NCBI GenBank assembly: GCA_030064845.1 | Contig: JASJEC010000003.1 | Coordinates: 1 to 64,000 of the forward strand | DNA: 64,000 bases | Origin: Kiloniellales bacterium | GTDB lineage: Bacteria; Pseudomonadota; Alphaproteobacteria; Kiloniellales; JAKSDN01 | Direction: 5' to 3' | Part shown: positions 16,226 through 24,791 of the stretch, piece by piece | Layout: every line of letters begins with the position of its first letter | Numbering within the stretch: position 1 is the stretch's first letter | Translations under genes and position numbers: made by a program | Notes under the pieces: model-generated | Database searches by the model: none | What the model was told of the DNA's origin: nothing | What the model saw: only the letters and a program-made list of their open reading frames with translations

Positions 16226-17179
16226 CTAGTCGCTTGCTATCACCGGCGTGACGAAACCGTCCGGCTTGACCGCCAGCACCGAGCACTCGACCTGGCGGAG
16301 CACCAGCTCCGCCGTGTCACCGATCAGAAAACCCGATATCCCGGATCGCGCGATCGTGCCCATCACGATCAGATCGCTCCCCTGATCGCGGGCGAACTGC
16401 GGGACAAGCCGCGCAGCCTCCCCCTTCGGCAGGTGGACCTCGAAATCGAGACCGTGCAGATCGCTCTGGTCGACCAGCCGTTGCACGCTGGATCGGTGGC
16501 TGTCGTGGTTCCGGTCGACGAGCCGCGTCATGATCTCGTCCGATATCTCCGACTGGCTGGTGTCGAGATCGGCGCCCTGCAAGTCCCAGGCGTGCACAAT
16601 GTCCAGGTGGCAGTCTTCGATGCGGGCCAAGGAGCTTGCCAGCTGCATGATCTTGAGGGTCAGCGGATCGACCGAGGGATCGGTCACGCTCGGGTCGACC
16701 GCCGCCAGGATCCTGCGAAATCGAGGCCCGGCCCTGGGGTGCATGACCCAGACCGGGCAAGGGCACTTGCGCATCAGGTGCATGGAAGTGCTGCCGAAGG
16801 TGATCTGATGCAGTCCCTTCCAGATGTCCGCCGTCATAACCACGAGGTCGTAGTGCTCGCGCAGCACCGCGCGGATCACCTCCAGAAACGGCTTGCCGAT
16901 CATCACCGCGACCTTCGTCTCGATCCCTTCGCGCCGGATCGAGTCGGTCAGCCGGTCTAGGTGAGCCTCACGTTCTTCGAGAAAGCATTTTTGGGCCTGG
17001 TTTTCGCTGACGGTGAACGGGCCCAGCGTCGCCATCGCATCGCTGGGAAGCTTAGGCAGGACTTCCGCGACCGTCAGTCTGCCGCCGTTCGACTTCGCCA
17101 GATCCACGGCCCGGGTCAAGGCCTGCTCGTTGCCCACGCTTCCTTGGTAGAGCACCAGGATATTCTTGAAACGCCGCAT
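16226..17179 (-). CDS. Universal stress protein, tandem UspA domains (second copy)
   Basis: A 317-residue tandem Usp protein related to the one at 14129-15136. Domain 1 (MRRFKNILVLYQGSVG ... KCPCPVWVMHP) is followed by domain 2 (FRRILAAVDPSV ... GDTAELVLRQVECSVLAVKPDGF). The ATP-loop pattern is visible in domain 2 (IVMGTIARSGISGFLIGDTAE). The start at 17179 has GGGGAGGGGG upstream. It is convergent with the OxyR-like regulator, ending 15 bp from its stop. Its upstream region holds an ATAG-N7-CTAT site. Both Usp proteins share the KCPCPVWV motif at the end of domain 1, suggesting an old duplication. Confidence 0.9.
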   Translation of the reverse strand: MRRFKNILVLYQGSVGNEQALTRAVDLAKSNGGRLTVAEVLPKLPSDAMATLGPFTVSENQAQKCFLEEREAHLDRLTDSIRREGIETKVAVMIGKPFLEVIRAVLREHYDLVVMTADIWKGLHQITFGSTSMHLMRKCPCPVWVMHPRAGPRFRRILAAVDPSVTDPSVDPLTLKIMQLASSLARIEDCHLDIVHAWDLQGADLDTSQSEISDEIMTRLVDRNHDSHRSSVQRLVDQSDLHGLDFEVHLPKGEAARLVPQFARDQGSDLIVMGTIARSGISGFLIGDTAELVLRQVECSVLAVKPDGFVTPVIASD

Positions 17180-17298
17180 CGATCCGCCCCCTCCCCGTCG
17201 CGCTGGTTTTGCCATGTTTGACTTGGCTACGCGCCGAAGGGCTGCCAATGGAATTCACCGGCGCCGTAATAGAATTCTCCGATCAACGACCGCTGAAC

Positions 17299-17313
17299 AT
17301 AGAGGAATTCTAT
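17299..17313. promoter_or_regulatory. Possible OxyR-type site (ATAG-N7-CTAT) in a divergent promoter region
   Basis: ATAG-N7-CTAT is an exact match to one OxyR-type element, with arms ATAGA/TCTAT. A second, weaker ATAG-N7-CGAT sits at 17269-17283. The region also contains GAATTC three times (17251, 17272, 17305). It lies between the reverse Usp gene and a small forward gene at 17397. The assignment to the nearby OxyR-like protein is inference. Confidence 0.35.
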
Positions 17314-17396
17314 CAGAACCGGTCTTCCTACCAGGTTCCCGGATCGTCGACCGCCCCCCACGTCCAATTCACACATACTGTGCGAGGAGGATCGCT

Positions 17397-17579
17397 ATGC
17401 AGACTTTCGCCCCGCTAGAGGCCGACCGCCTCGTCCGCCTGCCCAGACGCAGCACCCCCGATCGCGCCGCGCCTGTCACGCGGATCGCCGAGCCCGGAGC
17501 TGCAGAGCCGCAGAAGCGCGAGACCGGCGGCAAGCCCGCCGACCGAACGCGCGGCAGGTTCCTGGATATCGCCGTGTGA
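17397..17579 (+). CDS. Small protein of unknown function
   Basis: A 60-residue frame with one of the strongest ribosome sites in the area (GAGGAGG, 6-7 nt before the ATG at 17397). The product is hydrophilic, rich in Arg, Pro and Ala (FAPLEADRLVRLPRRSTPD, then EPQKRETGGKPADRTRGRF), with no membrane segment or known family. It lies downstream of the ATAG-N7-CTAT site, so it may belong to the same regulon as the Usp genes. Confidence 0.4.
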   Translation: MQTFAPLEADRLVRLPRRSTPDRAAPVTRIAEPGAAEPQKRETGGKPADRTRGRFLDIAV

Positions 17580-17638
17580 CGTTTCCCCGGCAGTGCGGCG
17601 TCGGTTGATCGCATCAATCCTCGAATGGAGCTTACGCC

Positions 17639-17890
17639 ATGCTACAGAGCCTTGTACTCGCGGGACTCCTTGTGGCGGTCCCGGACGTTGGGACAACGGG
17701 AGAAGCGCGCGCAACGCCGGGCGGTGCGGAGGCCAGATCCCAAATCCTGGCGGGCGATTGCCTGGACGCCCTCGACGCGCGTCTTCCCGGCACACTGCAG
17801 ATCGAGCAGCCCGTGCCGACGGGGAACGATGGTCAGAGAGAGTTGCAAGCCCAGCGAGGGCCCGGCGCCCGCGGGTGCGCGCTGGTATGA
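17639..17890 (+). CDS. Possible small exported protein
   Basis: An 83-residue frame starting MLQSLVLAGLLVAVPDVG, which looks like a short signal or anchor, with GGAG 8 nt before the ATG. The rest is low complexity without recognised motifs, apart from two Cys (GDCLDAL, GCALV). It follows the 60-residue frame by 59 bp. Coding status is doubtful. Confidence 0.3.
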   Translation: MLQSLVLAGLLVAVPDVGTTGEARATPGGAEARSQILAGDCLDALDARLPGTLQIEQPVPTGNDGQRELQAQRGPGARGCALV

Positions 17891-17927
17891 CGCCGCAAGG
17901 CGCCGGGCTTAGCGGTCCTAACCCCGA

Positions 17928-18965
17928 TCAGTTCTCGTCGAGACCGGCGCTCTTGGTCTCGGCGCCCTCGTCGATCAGGGTCACGCGTTCCAGGGTGTGC
18001 TGCTCGAAGATGGTCATGGGCAGCCCGGGGTAGCTCGCCTGGAAGCGGGCCAGATTGGCGCGGATTTCTCGGGTGTTCGCATCGTCGGGCTCGCCGGCGG
18101 CGATCTCTCTGACCCGACCGGCGGAGTCGCGGTCGCCGTAGGCGCGGCTGCGCACGGTGAGCGGCACGTCGCGCGGCACGCCGGTCACGGTCGGCGCAAG
18201 GGCGCCCTCGACGTGCACCGCCAGAACCTCGGCGTCCTCGGCGAAGACGAAGCGCCAGTCGACCGCCCGGGTCGCGGTCGCGAAGATCACGCTGGGCTCG
18301 CGCGACTTGACCTCGACGACGATGGTGCCGGTCTCGCGCAGCTTGCCTTCGAGGAAGGCCCCGTAGTCTTGGGTGCCGGGCCCCGCTGCGGGCGTGTAGA
18401 CAGCCCTGGGGACGCCGCCGTGCGCCGAGATCACCATCAGGCGCGGGCGCCGGACGGCGATCTGCGCGGCGACGACGGGGGGATGCTCGGCCACCTCTTC
18501 GCGCACGGCGCTGCGGCGGTCCTCGCGCCAGCGCCGGTCGAAATCCTTTAGCGTCGCGCCGCTGACCGCCCCGTCCAGACTGCCCGGTAATGGCAGTTGT
18601 GCGGCCTCCGCCGCGCTCTCCGCCGAAGCGTCAACTTGGGCACCGCCCTCTTCGGGCGCGGCGAACCCAGCTTCCGGTGCGCCTTCGCCGGTGCCCGGCT
18701 CACCCTCGGCGTCGGCCAGGACAGCCTTGGGCGCGGCGGAGGAAAGACGCGCGCCCTCGCCGGTGAGGAAGCCGTGCAGAACCAGCAGGGAGTCCGGCCC
18801 GCGCAGGATCAGGGCCGCGAACAGGCCCAGCGCGGCCAGCGAGAGCGGAATCTGCAGCAGGGCGAAGAACCTGGCCGCGCCACCGCCGGCGCGTCTCGAG
18901 GCGTGGGGTCGTGCCTCGATGCCGGCGTAGCGTCGCGTCCCGGTCCTGACTTCCGATAGGGGCAC
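17928..18965 (-). CDS. Single-pass membrane protein of unknown function
   Basis: A 345-residue protein with a short basic cytosolic N-terminus, one membrane helix (FFALLQIPLSLAALGLFAALIL, about residues 33-54), an acidic, Ala/Glu-rich linker (about residues 80-125) and a C-terminal domain of about 180 residues with alternating strands (RLMVISAHGG, GTIVVEVKSREPSVIFATA, AEVLAVHVEGAL). The C-terminal domain is probably periplasmic. The start is GTG at 18965 with AGAGGA upstream; no better ATG exists. No family is recognised and no operon partner is evident. Confidence 0.65.
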   Translation of the reverse strand: MPLSEVRTGTRRYAGIEARPHASRRAGGGAARFFALLQIPLSLAALGLFAALILRGPDSLLVLHGFLTGEGARLSSAAPKAVLADAEGEPGTGEGAPEAGFAAPEEGGAQVDASAESAAEAAQLPLPGSLDGAVSGATLKDFDRRWREDRRSAVREEVAEHPPVVAAQIAVRRPRLMVISAHGGVPRAVYTPAAGPGTQDYGAFLEGKLRETGTIVVEVKSREPSVIFATATRAVDWRFVFAEDAEVLAVHVEGALAPTVTGVPRDVPLTVRSRAYGDRDSAGRVREIAAGEPDDANTREIRANLARFQASYPGLPMTIFEQHTLERVTLIDEGAETKSAGLDEN

Positions 18966-19200
18966 GAAGGTCCTCTCGCTCCAATGGTTAAGTGCCGATC
19001 ACACCACAGGAGTATGGATCAGAAGTTACCCGCACCGCGAAGACACAAGGAAAGCACAGAAATGCAAGGCGCTCTTTACCGCCAAGCCGCCAAAATGAGC
19101 CGACCGGCCATCTTTTGTTAAAATGTTTCGGTTAAGCATAAAGGACTTCCGGGCGGTTATTTTTTAGGAGTGTTTTCAGAGGCCTGGAGCAACGAGGGCC

Positions 19201-19956
19201 ATGCGGGTTCTTTTGGTTGAGGATGATCTGGCCTGGGCGAGCAGCGTCGAGGAGATGCTCGCCAAGAGCGGCCACGACTGCGTCATCGTCAACAGGGGCG
19301 TGCCGGCGGCCGAACTGGCCAAGACCGGCGCCTATGACCTGGTCGTCCTGGACGTCGGGCTGCCCGATCTCGACGGCTTCGAGGTGATGGCCGTGCTCGC
19401 CGAGGCCGGCTGCGAGACCCCGGTCCTCGTGCAGTCCGGCATCATCGGCGAGGACCGCCGGGACGACGTCATGGCCTTCGGCGCGGACGGCATGCTGGCG
19501 AAGCCCTACGGCCATCTCGAGCTGATCGAGGCCATGGTCGCCATACTGACCGCGCCCACGACCGAAGCGCCCGAGGAGGTGCCGGCCTCGCTGGAGGCCA
19601 CGCTCGAGCTGACCGCCGAGCACGCGCTGCCGGAGGAGCTCGACGACATCCTCACCCTGACGCCCCTGCCCGACGATGCGCCGGCGGCCTCGAACGGCAA
19701 AGCCGGGCGCGAGGCGCCGCCGCCGCGGGCGCGGAGCAAGGCCCTGGTCGCCGCCGAAATCATCGCCGACGACGGCAAGCCGCTGCCCTGCATGATCCTC
19801 AACCTTTCGGACGGCGGCGCCAGCATCCGTCTGCCGCGCCACATGAAGGAGCCGCCGAAGTACCTGAAGCTGCGCATGCCGTCGGGCGACGTAGAGGAAT
19901 GCCGGGTCTGCTGGCGAGCCCATGACAAGGTCGGCGTGAAGTTCCTCGAGGAATAG
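19201..19956 (+). CDS. Response-regulator receiver domain fused to a PilZ domain
   Basis: A 251-residue protein. The receiver (residues 1-120) has the acidic pair E7-D8-D9, phospho-acceptor D51 (VVLDVGLPDLDGF), Ser79 and Lys101 (LAKPYG), so it is complete. A Glu/Ala/Pro linker follows (about 125-175). The C-terminal part (about 180-251) looks like PilZ: MILNLSDGGASIRLP matches the D/N-x-S-x-x-G motif, ending VCWRAHDKVGVKFLEE. The upstream Arg motif (RARSK) is imperfect, so c-di-GMP binding is uncertain. No histidine kinase is adjacent. The protein likely links phosphorelay input to surface or motility behaviour. Confidence 0.82.
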   Translation: MRVLLVEDDLAWASSVEEMLAKSGHDCVIVNRGVPAAELAKTGAYDLVVLDVGLPDLDGFEVMAVLAEAGCETPVLVQSGIIGEDRRDDVMAFGADGMLAKPYGHLELIEAMVAILTAPTTEAPEEVPASLEATLELTAEHALPEELDDILTLTPLPDDAPAASNGKAGREAPPPRARSKALVAAEIIADDGKPLPCMILNLSDGGASIRLPRHMKEPPKYLKLRMPSGDVEECRVCWRAHDKVGVKFLEE

Positions 19957-19986
19957 CTGCGGCCCGGCGCCGGACGCGCCAATTAT

Positions 19987-20766
19987 CTAGAAAAAGAACG
20001 CACGGTGGCTCCAGACAACCTGGGAGGCCAGGGCGAGCGCCAGCGCGACCAGGAGGCCCAGCACCGCGCGCCTGAAGGCGGCCTCGGACGCCCGGGTGAA
20101 GCCCAGATTGCCCAGCGCGGTGCCGAGCAGGACCAGCGGCAGAAAGAGCGCGGCGCGGGCAAGTGTCTCGCCCGTTATCAGGCCCTGGGCGGCCAACATG
20201 GCGGTCCCCACCGTGTCGGTGCCGAGAAAGAAGGCAACCAGTGAGGCCCGCCCCGCGCGCAGGCCGAGCGGCGACGAGAAGTAGAACAGGATGACCGGCG
20301 GCCCGACGATGGCCATGCTGCCGTTCAGCACGCCGGCGCTGGCGCCGACCGTCAGGGTGGCCGCGGTGCCGGGCACAGCGCGGAGCGCGAAGCCGCGGCC
20401 GATCAGGACCGCCGCGGTCAGAACCGCGGCCGCCAGGGCGAGGCGAAGAGGGTCGGCCGGCAACGTCGCCAGCAGCATGATGCCGAAGGGCGTCGCCAGC
20501 CAGGTCGCGACCAGGAGCAGGCGCAGGGACCGCCAGTCCACCTGGCGCCAGATCCTGGGGAGCAGGTGAAGGCTGCTGGCCACCTCGAAGATCAGCACCA
20601 AGGGCACGACCGCGCGCGGCGGCAGGACCAGGGCGAGGCCCGCGGCCCAGATCATCGAGGCGCCGAACCCGGCGAGCCCCTTCACCACGGCGCCGAGCGT
20701 CGCGATCAGGAGCCCTACCGCAAGCTGCGCCATCGACAGCCCGAGACTTTCCGCCAGCCAGTCCAT
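19987..20766 (-). CDS. TauE/SafE (TSUP) family membrane transporter
   Basis: A 259-residue polytopic membrane protein with about eight hydrophobic helices in two repeats. The first holds GAVVKGLAGFGASMIW, typical of TSUP proteins, and the second has the matching GASAGVLNGSMAIVGPPVIL. TSUP members export or import small organic or sulfur anions (sulfite, sulfoacetate, taurine-related). The start is taken at the ATG at 20766; GTG at 20790 is possible. It is divergent from the dimethylformamidase-like operon, with about 80 bp between, so it may handle a substrate or product of that pathway. Confidence 0.85.
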   Translation of the reverse strand: MDWLAESLGLSMAQLAVGLLIATLGAVVKGLAGFGASMIWAAGLALVLPPRAVVPLVLIFEVASSLHLLPRIWRQVDWRSLRLLLVATWLATPFGIMLLATLPADPLRLALAAAVLTAAVLIGRGFALRAVPGTAATLTVGASAGVLNGSMAIVGPPVILFYFSSPLGLRAGRASLVAFFLGTDTVGTAMLAAQGLITGETLARAALFLPLVLLGTALGNLGFTRASEAAFRRAVLGLLVALALALASQVVWSHRAFFF

Positions 20767-20848
20767 CACGGGACGATTGCGGGCCGTCACGGCCTATGCA
20801 AGCCTTTCCCGGACAGCCCGCGAGGCGCCCCCGCTCAGGAGTCCAGCC

Positions 20849-23083
20849 ATGATCCCCTTGACCGGCTATGCCGACCGGCTCTCGCTCCGGCCCGGCGAGA
20901 CCATCGAGTTCAAGGTCAGCAGCACCGGCCCCGACCCCTACAGCGCAGAGCTGGTGCGCATCGCCTGCGCCGATCCCAACCCCGACGGGCCCGGCCGGCG
21001 CGAGGAGCCGGTCCAGGCCACCTTCGCCGGCTCCTATCCTTCGCGGCGCCAGGCGATCCACCGCGGCTCCTACGCCCGTGTCGACGCGCCCAACCGGCTG
21101 CCGGCGCTCGGCAACTTCACCCTGCTGGCCACGGTCTGGCCGACCCTGCCGCGCCGGGGCGTGCAGGCGGTGCTCTCCTGCTTCGATCCCGAAACCGGCA
21201 GCGGCGCCGCCCTCGGCCTCGGCGAGAACGGCGCGGCCTACGCGGTCCTCGGCCGGGGCGACGCCGAGCCGCTGCACCTGTCGCTGGCAGCGCCGCTTGC
21301 CGAGCGGCGCTGGTTCCGGCTCTGGGTCAGCTACGACGGGACGGCGGGACGGCTGACGCTGGGCCAGGCGCCGCTCGACCCGGCGCTCTACGGCGACACG
21401 CCGGATATGGCGCAGGCCGAGGCGCAAGCCGTTCCGGCCACGCCGGCGGCTTTCCACATCGGCGCGCTGGGCGGCCGGCCGGTGACGGGCCACTTCAACG
21501 GCAAGATCGAACGGCCCCAGGTCTTCGACCGCGCGCTCGGCGCCGAGGAGGTCGAGGCCGCGGCGCGTGGCGGGGAGGTGGCCGGCCGCTTGGCCCACTG
21601 GGACTTTGCCCGCGGCATCGAGACGACCCGGATCGATGATCTCGGGCCGCACGGCATCGACGGTGCGCTGGTCAACCTGCCGGCCCGCGGCATGAAGGGA
21701 TCGAACTGGAGCGGTCGGGAGATGTGCTGGCGCCACGCCCCCGAAGAGTACGGCGCGATCCACTTCCACGACGACGACCTCTACGACTGCGGCTGGGAGA
21801 CCGACTTCAGCTACACGGTCCCCGAAGACCTGCCGAGCGGCGCCTACGCGGCGCGGCTTCGCTGCGGCGGGCACGAGGACACGATCCCCTTCTTCGTCTG
21901 CCCGCCAAAGGGCAGCCGAAAGTCCGATCTCTGTGTCATCGTGCCGACCTTCACCTACGTGATCTACGGCAACCACCGGCGGCTCGACTTCGGCCCCCAC
22001 TGGCGCGAGCGGGCCCAGGCCTGGCACGCCTATCCGCACAACCCCGCCGACCACACCGAGTACGGCCTCTCGACCTACGACTTCCACGGCGACGGCAGCG
22101 GGATCTGCCACGCCTCGCGCTTGCGTCCCATGCTGACCCTGCGCTCCGGCTACATCTCGATTGCCGAGGACCGGGGCTCGGGACTGCGCCATTTTCAGGC
22201 CGATACCCACCTGCTCGACTGGCTGGAGAACCGGGGCTACGACTACGACCTGCTGACCGACCAGGAGGTTCACGACGAGGGGGTCGAGGCGCTGGCCGGC
22301 TACCGCTGCGTGCTGACCGCGTCGCACCCGGAGTATCACACCAAGGAGACCCTCGACGCCCTGGAGGGCTATCGCGACGGCGGCGGCCGATTCTGCTATC
22401 TGGGCGGCAACGGGTTCTACTGGCGGGTCGCGCTCCACCAGGAACTGCCCGGCGTTCTGGAGATCCGGCGCGGCGAAGGCGGCATCCGGGCCTGGGCGGC
22501 CGAGCCCGGCGAGTACTACAACGCCTTCGACGGGGCCTACGGCGGCCTCTGGCGGCGCAACGGACGGCCGCCACAGCGCATCGCCGGCGTCGGTTTCTCC
22601 GCCCAGGGCATCTTCGAGGGTTCGTACTACCGGCGCCGCCCGGAGTCCGGCGACCCCCGGGCGGCGTGGATCTTCGATGGGGTCGAGGACGAGATCCTGG
22701 GTGACTTCGGCGTCTGCGGCGGCGGCGCGGCGGGCTACGAGCTCGACCGGGTCGACCGCCGGCTCGGCTCGCCGGACCACGCCCTCGTGCTGGCCAGCTC
22801 GGAGGGGCACGGCCCCTCCTTCGTTCTGGTGCCGGAGGAGCACCTGACCCACGTCGCGACCTGGCCCGGAGAGCCCCTGGACTCGCTGATCCGGGCCGAC
22901 ATGACCTTCTTCGAGACGCCGGCCGGCGGCGCCGTCTTCTCGACCGGATCGATCACCTTCTGCGGCAGCCTGTCGCACGGCAACTACGACAACAGCATTT
23001 CGCGCATCCTCAAGAACGTGCTCGACCGCTTCCTCGACCCCGAGGCCCGCTTCGCGATACCCGGCCGAGGCTCGGAGTCATGA
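20849..23083 (+). CDS. N,N-dimethylformamidase large (beta) subunit-like protein
   Basis: A 744-residue protein matching the DMFase large-subunit architecture. An N-terminal beta region carries the SLRPGETIEFKVSS start. A concanavalin-like lectin domain lies around residues 80-270 (PAAFHIGALGGRPVTGHFNG, KIERPQVFDRAL). The catalytic domain includes CVIVPTFTYVIYGNH, YGLSTYDFHGDG, ASHPEYHT and GRFCYLGGNGFYWRV. Characterised DMFases hydrolyse dimethylformamide to dimethylamine and formate with a mononuclear iron held by Tyr and Glu; several candidate Tyr/Glu are present but were not mapped. No small subunit is encoded alongside. The start at 20849 has AGGAG 7 nt upstream. It overlaps the next gene by 4 bp (ATGA), so the three-gene operon is translationally coupled. 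Confidence 0.82.
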   Translation: MIPLTGYADRLSLRPGETIEFKVSSTGPDPYSAELVRIACADPNPDGPGRREEPVQATFAGSYPSRRQAIHRGSYARVDAPNRLPALGNFTLLATVWPTLPRRGVQAVLSCFDPETGSGAALGLGENGAAYAVLGRGDAEPLHLSLAAPLAERRWFRLWVSYDGTAGRLTLGQAPLDPALYGDTPDMAQAEAQAVPATPAAFHIGALGGRPVTGHFNGKIERPQVFDRALGAEEVEAAARGGEVAGRLAHWDFARGIETTRIDDLGPHGIDGALVNLPARGMKGSNWSGREMCWRHAPEEYGAIHFHDDDLYDCGWETDFSYTVPEDLPSGAYAARLRCGGHEDTIPFFVCPPKGSRKSDLCVIVPTFTYVIYGNHRRLDFGPHWRERAQAWHAYPHNPADHTEYGLSTYDFHGDGSGICHASRLRPMLTLRSGYISIAEDRGSGLRHFQADTHLLDWLENRGYDYDLLTDQEVHDEGVEALAGYRCVLTASHPEYHTKETLDALEGYRDGGGRFCYLGGNGFYWRVALHQELPGVLEIRRGEGGIRAWAAEPGEYYNAFDGAYGGLWRRNGRPPQRIAGVGFSAQGIFEGSYYRRRPESGDPRAAWIFDGVEDEILGDFGVCGGGAAGYELDRVDRRLGSPDHALVLASSEGHGPSFVLVPEEHLTHVATWPGEPLDSLIRADMTFFETPAGGAVFSTGSITFCGSLSHGNYDNSISRILKNVLDRFLDPEARFAIPGRGSES

Positions 23084-23901
23084 GCCCGGTCCGCGAGGAG
23101 GAGATCCGCGCCTTCGAGCGCGACGGCGCGGTCTGCCTGCGCGGCCTGTTCGACGGCCATTGGCTCGAAAGCCTGGCGGCGGGGGTGGAGAAGAACTTCC
23201 GGGCGCCGGGGCCGGATGCGACGGTCTATACCCCGGAGGGCGCACCCGGCGGCTTCTACGACGACTATTGCAACTGGCGGCGGATCCCCGAGTACGAGAA
23301 CTTCGTCCGCCGCTCGCCGGCGGCGGAGATCGCCGCGCGCCTGACCCGGTCGCGCCGGGCGCGAATCTATCACGAGCACGTGCTGGTCAAGGAGCCGGGC
23401 ACCCGCGAGGTGACGCCCTGGCACCACGACCTGACCTACTACGGCGTCGACGGTAGCCAGCTGTGCTCGATCTGGCTGCCGCTGGATCCGGTGCCCCGCC
23501 GCGCCTGCCCCGAATTCGTCGCCGGCTCCCATCGCTGGGAGAAGCTGTTCTATCCGCGCAAGTTCATCGACCACCGGAACTACGGCGCGGGGGCCGAGGA
23601 CTACGCCAGCGTTCCCGACATCGACGCCGAGCGCGGCCGGCACGAGATCCTCTCGTGGGATATGACGCCTGGCGACTGCATCGCCTTCCACATGCGCACG
23701 CTCCACGGCGCGCCGGCCACCACGGAGCTGACAACCCGGCGGCGCGGCTTCTCGAGCCGCTGGCTCGGCGACGACGCGCGCTTCGCGCCGCGGCCCTGGA
23801 AGACCTCCCCGCCCTACCCCGAGGTGCACCTCGAGCCCGGCGCCCCCATGGACCATCCGTCCTTCCCGGTAATCTGGCGCGAAGCGGAGCGGACGGCATG
23901 A
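23080..23901 (+). CDS. PhyH-type 2-oxoglutarate/Fe(II) dioxygenase (first of pair)
   Basis: A 273-residue phytanoyl-CoA dioxygenase-family protein. The iron site is His-x-Asp in TPWHHDLTYY, with distal His in RTLHGAPAT and the 2OG-binding Arg nearby (TTRRRGFSSRW). CSIWLPLDPV and FVAGSHRWEK are standard PhyH landmarks. It overlaps the upstream DMFase-like gene by ATGA and the downstream PhyH gene likewise. In this context it probably hydroxylates a small methylated amine, amide or carboxylate before or after amide hydrolysis; the substrate is unknown. Confidence 0.88.
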   Translation: MSPVREEEIRAFERDGAVCLRGLFDGHWLESLAAGVEKNFRAPGPDATVYTPEGAPGGFYDDYCNWRRIPEYENFVRRSPAAEIAARLTRSRRARIYHEHVLVKEPGTREVTPWHHDLTYYGVDGSQLCSIWLPLDPVPRRACPEFVAGSHRWEKLFYPRKFIDHRNYGAGAEDYASVPDIDAERGRHEILSWDMTPGDCIAFHMRTLHGAPATTELTTRRRGFSSRWLGDDARFAPRPWKTSPPYPEVHLEPGAPMDHPSFPVIWREAERTA

Positions 23902-24779
23902 CGGCAACCCACGTCGCGCGGCTGAACGAACAGGGCTACGCGATCCTGCGCGGTTTCCTGCCGCCCGACGAAGTCGCCGCGCTTCGCGCCGAGGTCGAAA
24001 GGGTCGAAGCCGAAGCCCTGCGGCACCGGGCCAGCTACCGAGACCGCAATCTCTACTTCGAGATCCTCGACGATCCCGAGGCCGGCCGGAAGGTGGTCCT
24101 CCAGGCCCACTGGTTCGCCTGGATCAATCCGGTCCTGGAGGCCCTGCGCCGGCACCCCCGCTACCTGGCGGTCCTGGAACCGCTGCTCGGCCGCGACATC
24201 AAGCAGATCGCCAACCAGATTCACTGGAAGCCGCCGGGCGCCAAGTACACGCGCTACCGCTTCCACCAGGACCTGCGCTTCCGGGAGCGCCCGGAACTCT
24301 ACCGCGACCTGCTGGGCGGCTACGTCACGACCGGTCTGGCAATCGACCGGCAGGACGCGGAGAACGGCGCGCTGGAGGTCTTCCCCGGCAGCCACAAGCT
24401 GGGCTATCTGGGCCTGTCGGACGACGGGCCAATCATGGTCGGTGAGACCCAGGAGGACGAACTGCGCCGGGCCGGGCTCGACCCGGGCGCCGCCGTGGTC
24501 TGTGAACTGGACCCGGGCGACCTGCTGCTCTGGACGCTCTACACGGTCCACGGCTCGGGGCCGAACCGGACGGCGCGCGACCGCCGCTTCATGATCAACA
24601 GCTACGTCAGGGCGGAAGACTCGCCGGAGCGCGGCGAATGGGCCTTCCGCGACGGCAGGTCCGCGCCGCTCGGGCCGGAGCCGGAGATCTGCCGCTATGA
24701 GGCGCTCCGGGAACGGCCGGGCCCCTTCTACGTCGACGACGACTGGACCGAAGAGGCGCGCGCCCGCCGAAGCGGCTAG
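23898..24779 (+). CDS. PhyH-type 2-oxoglutarate/Fe(II) dioxygenase (second of pair)
   Basis: A 293-residue PhyH-family protein, clearly different from its neighbour. The iron site is H-Q-D in RYRFHQDLRF, the distal His is in LYTVHGSGPNRT, and R in the following DRRFMINSY would bind 2OG. GALEVFPGSHKLGY is the usual PhyH strand. The start at 23898 overlaps the preceding stop (ATGA), so this is the last gene of the coupled operon. Two non-identical oxygenases with one amidase-like protein suggest sequential oxidations of one compound or oxidation of two N-alkyl groups. Confidence 0.88.
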   Translation: MTATHVARLNEQGYAILRGFLPPDEVAALRAEVERVEAEALRHRASYRDRNLYFEILDDPEAGRKVVLQAHWFAWINPVLEALRRHPRYLAVLEPLLGRDIKQIANQIHWKPPGAKYTRYRFHQDLRFRERPELYRDLLGGYVTTGLAIDRQDAENGALEVFPGSHKLGYLGLSDDGPIMVGETQEDELRRAGLDPGAAVVCELDPGDLLLWTLYTVHGSGPNRTARDRRFMINSYVRAEDSPERGEWAFRDGRSAPLGPEPEICRYEALRERPGPFYVDDDWTEEARARRSG

Positions 24780-24791
24780 CCGTCGATTAGA

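Noticed and set aside
19115-19140. TTAA-type boxes resembling a CtrA site upstream of the receiver-PilZ gene
   Set aside because: The spacing is 10 bp rather than the 7 bp of TTAA-N7-TTAA.
19799-22978. A reverse-strand open frame of more than 1000 codons
   Set aside because: It lies opposite the receiver-PilZ, TSUP and dimethylformamidase-like genes, has low-complexity composition and no domains. It is a by-product of high GC at codon position three.
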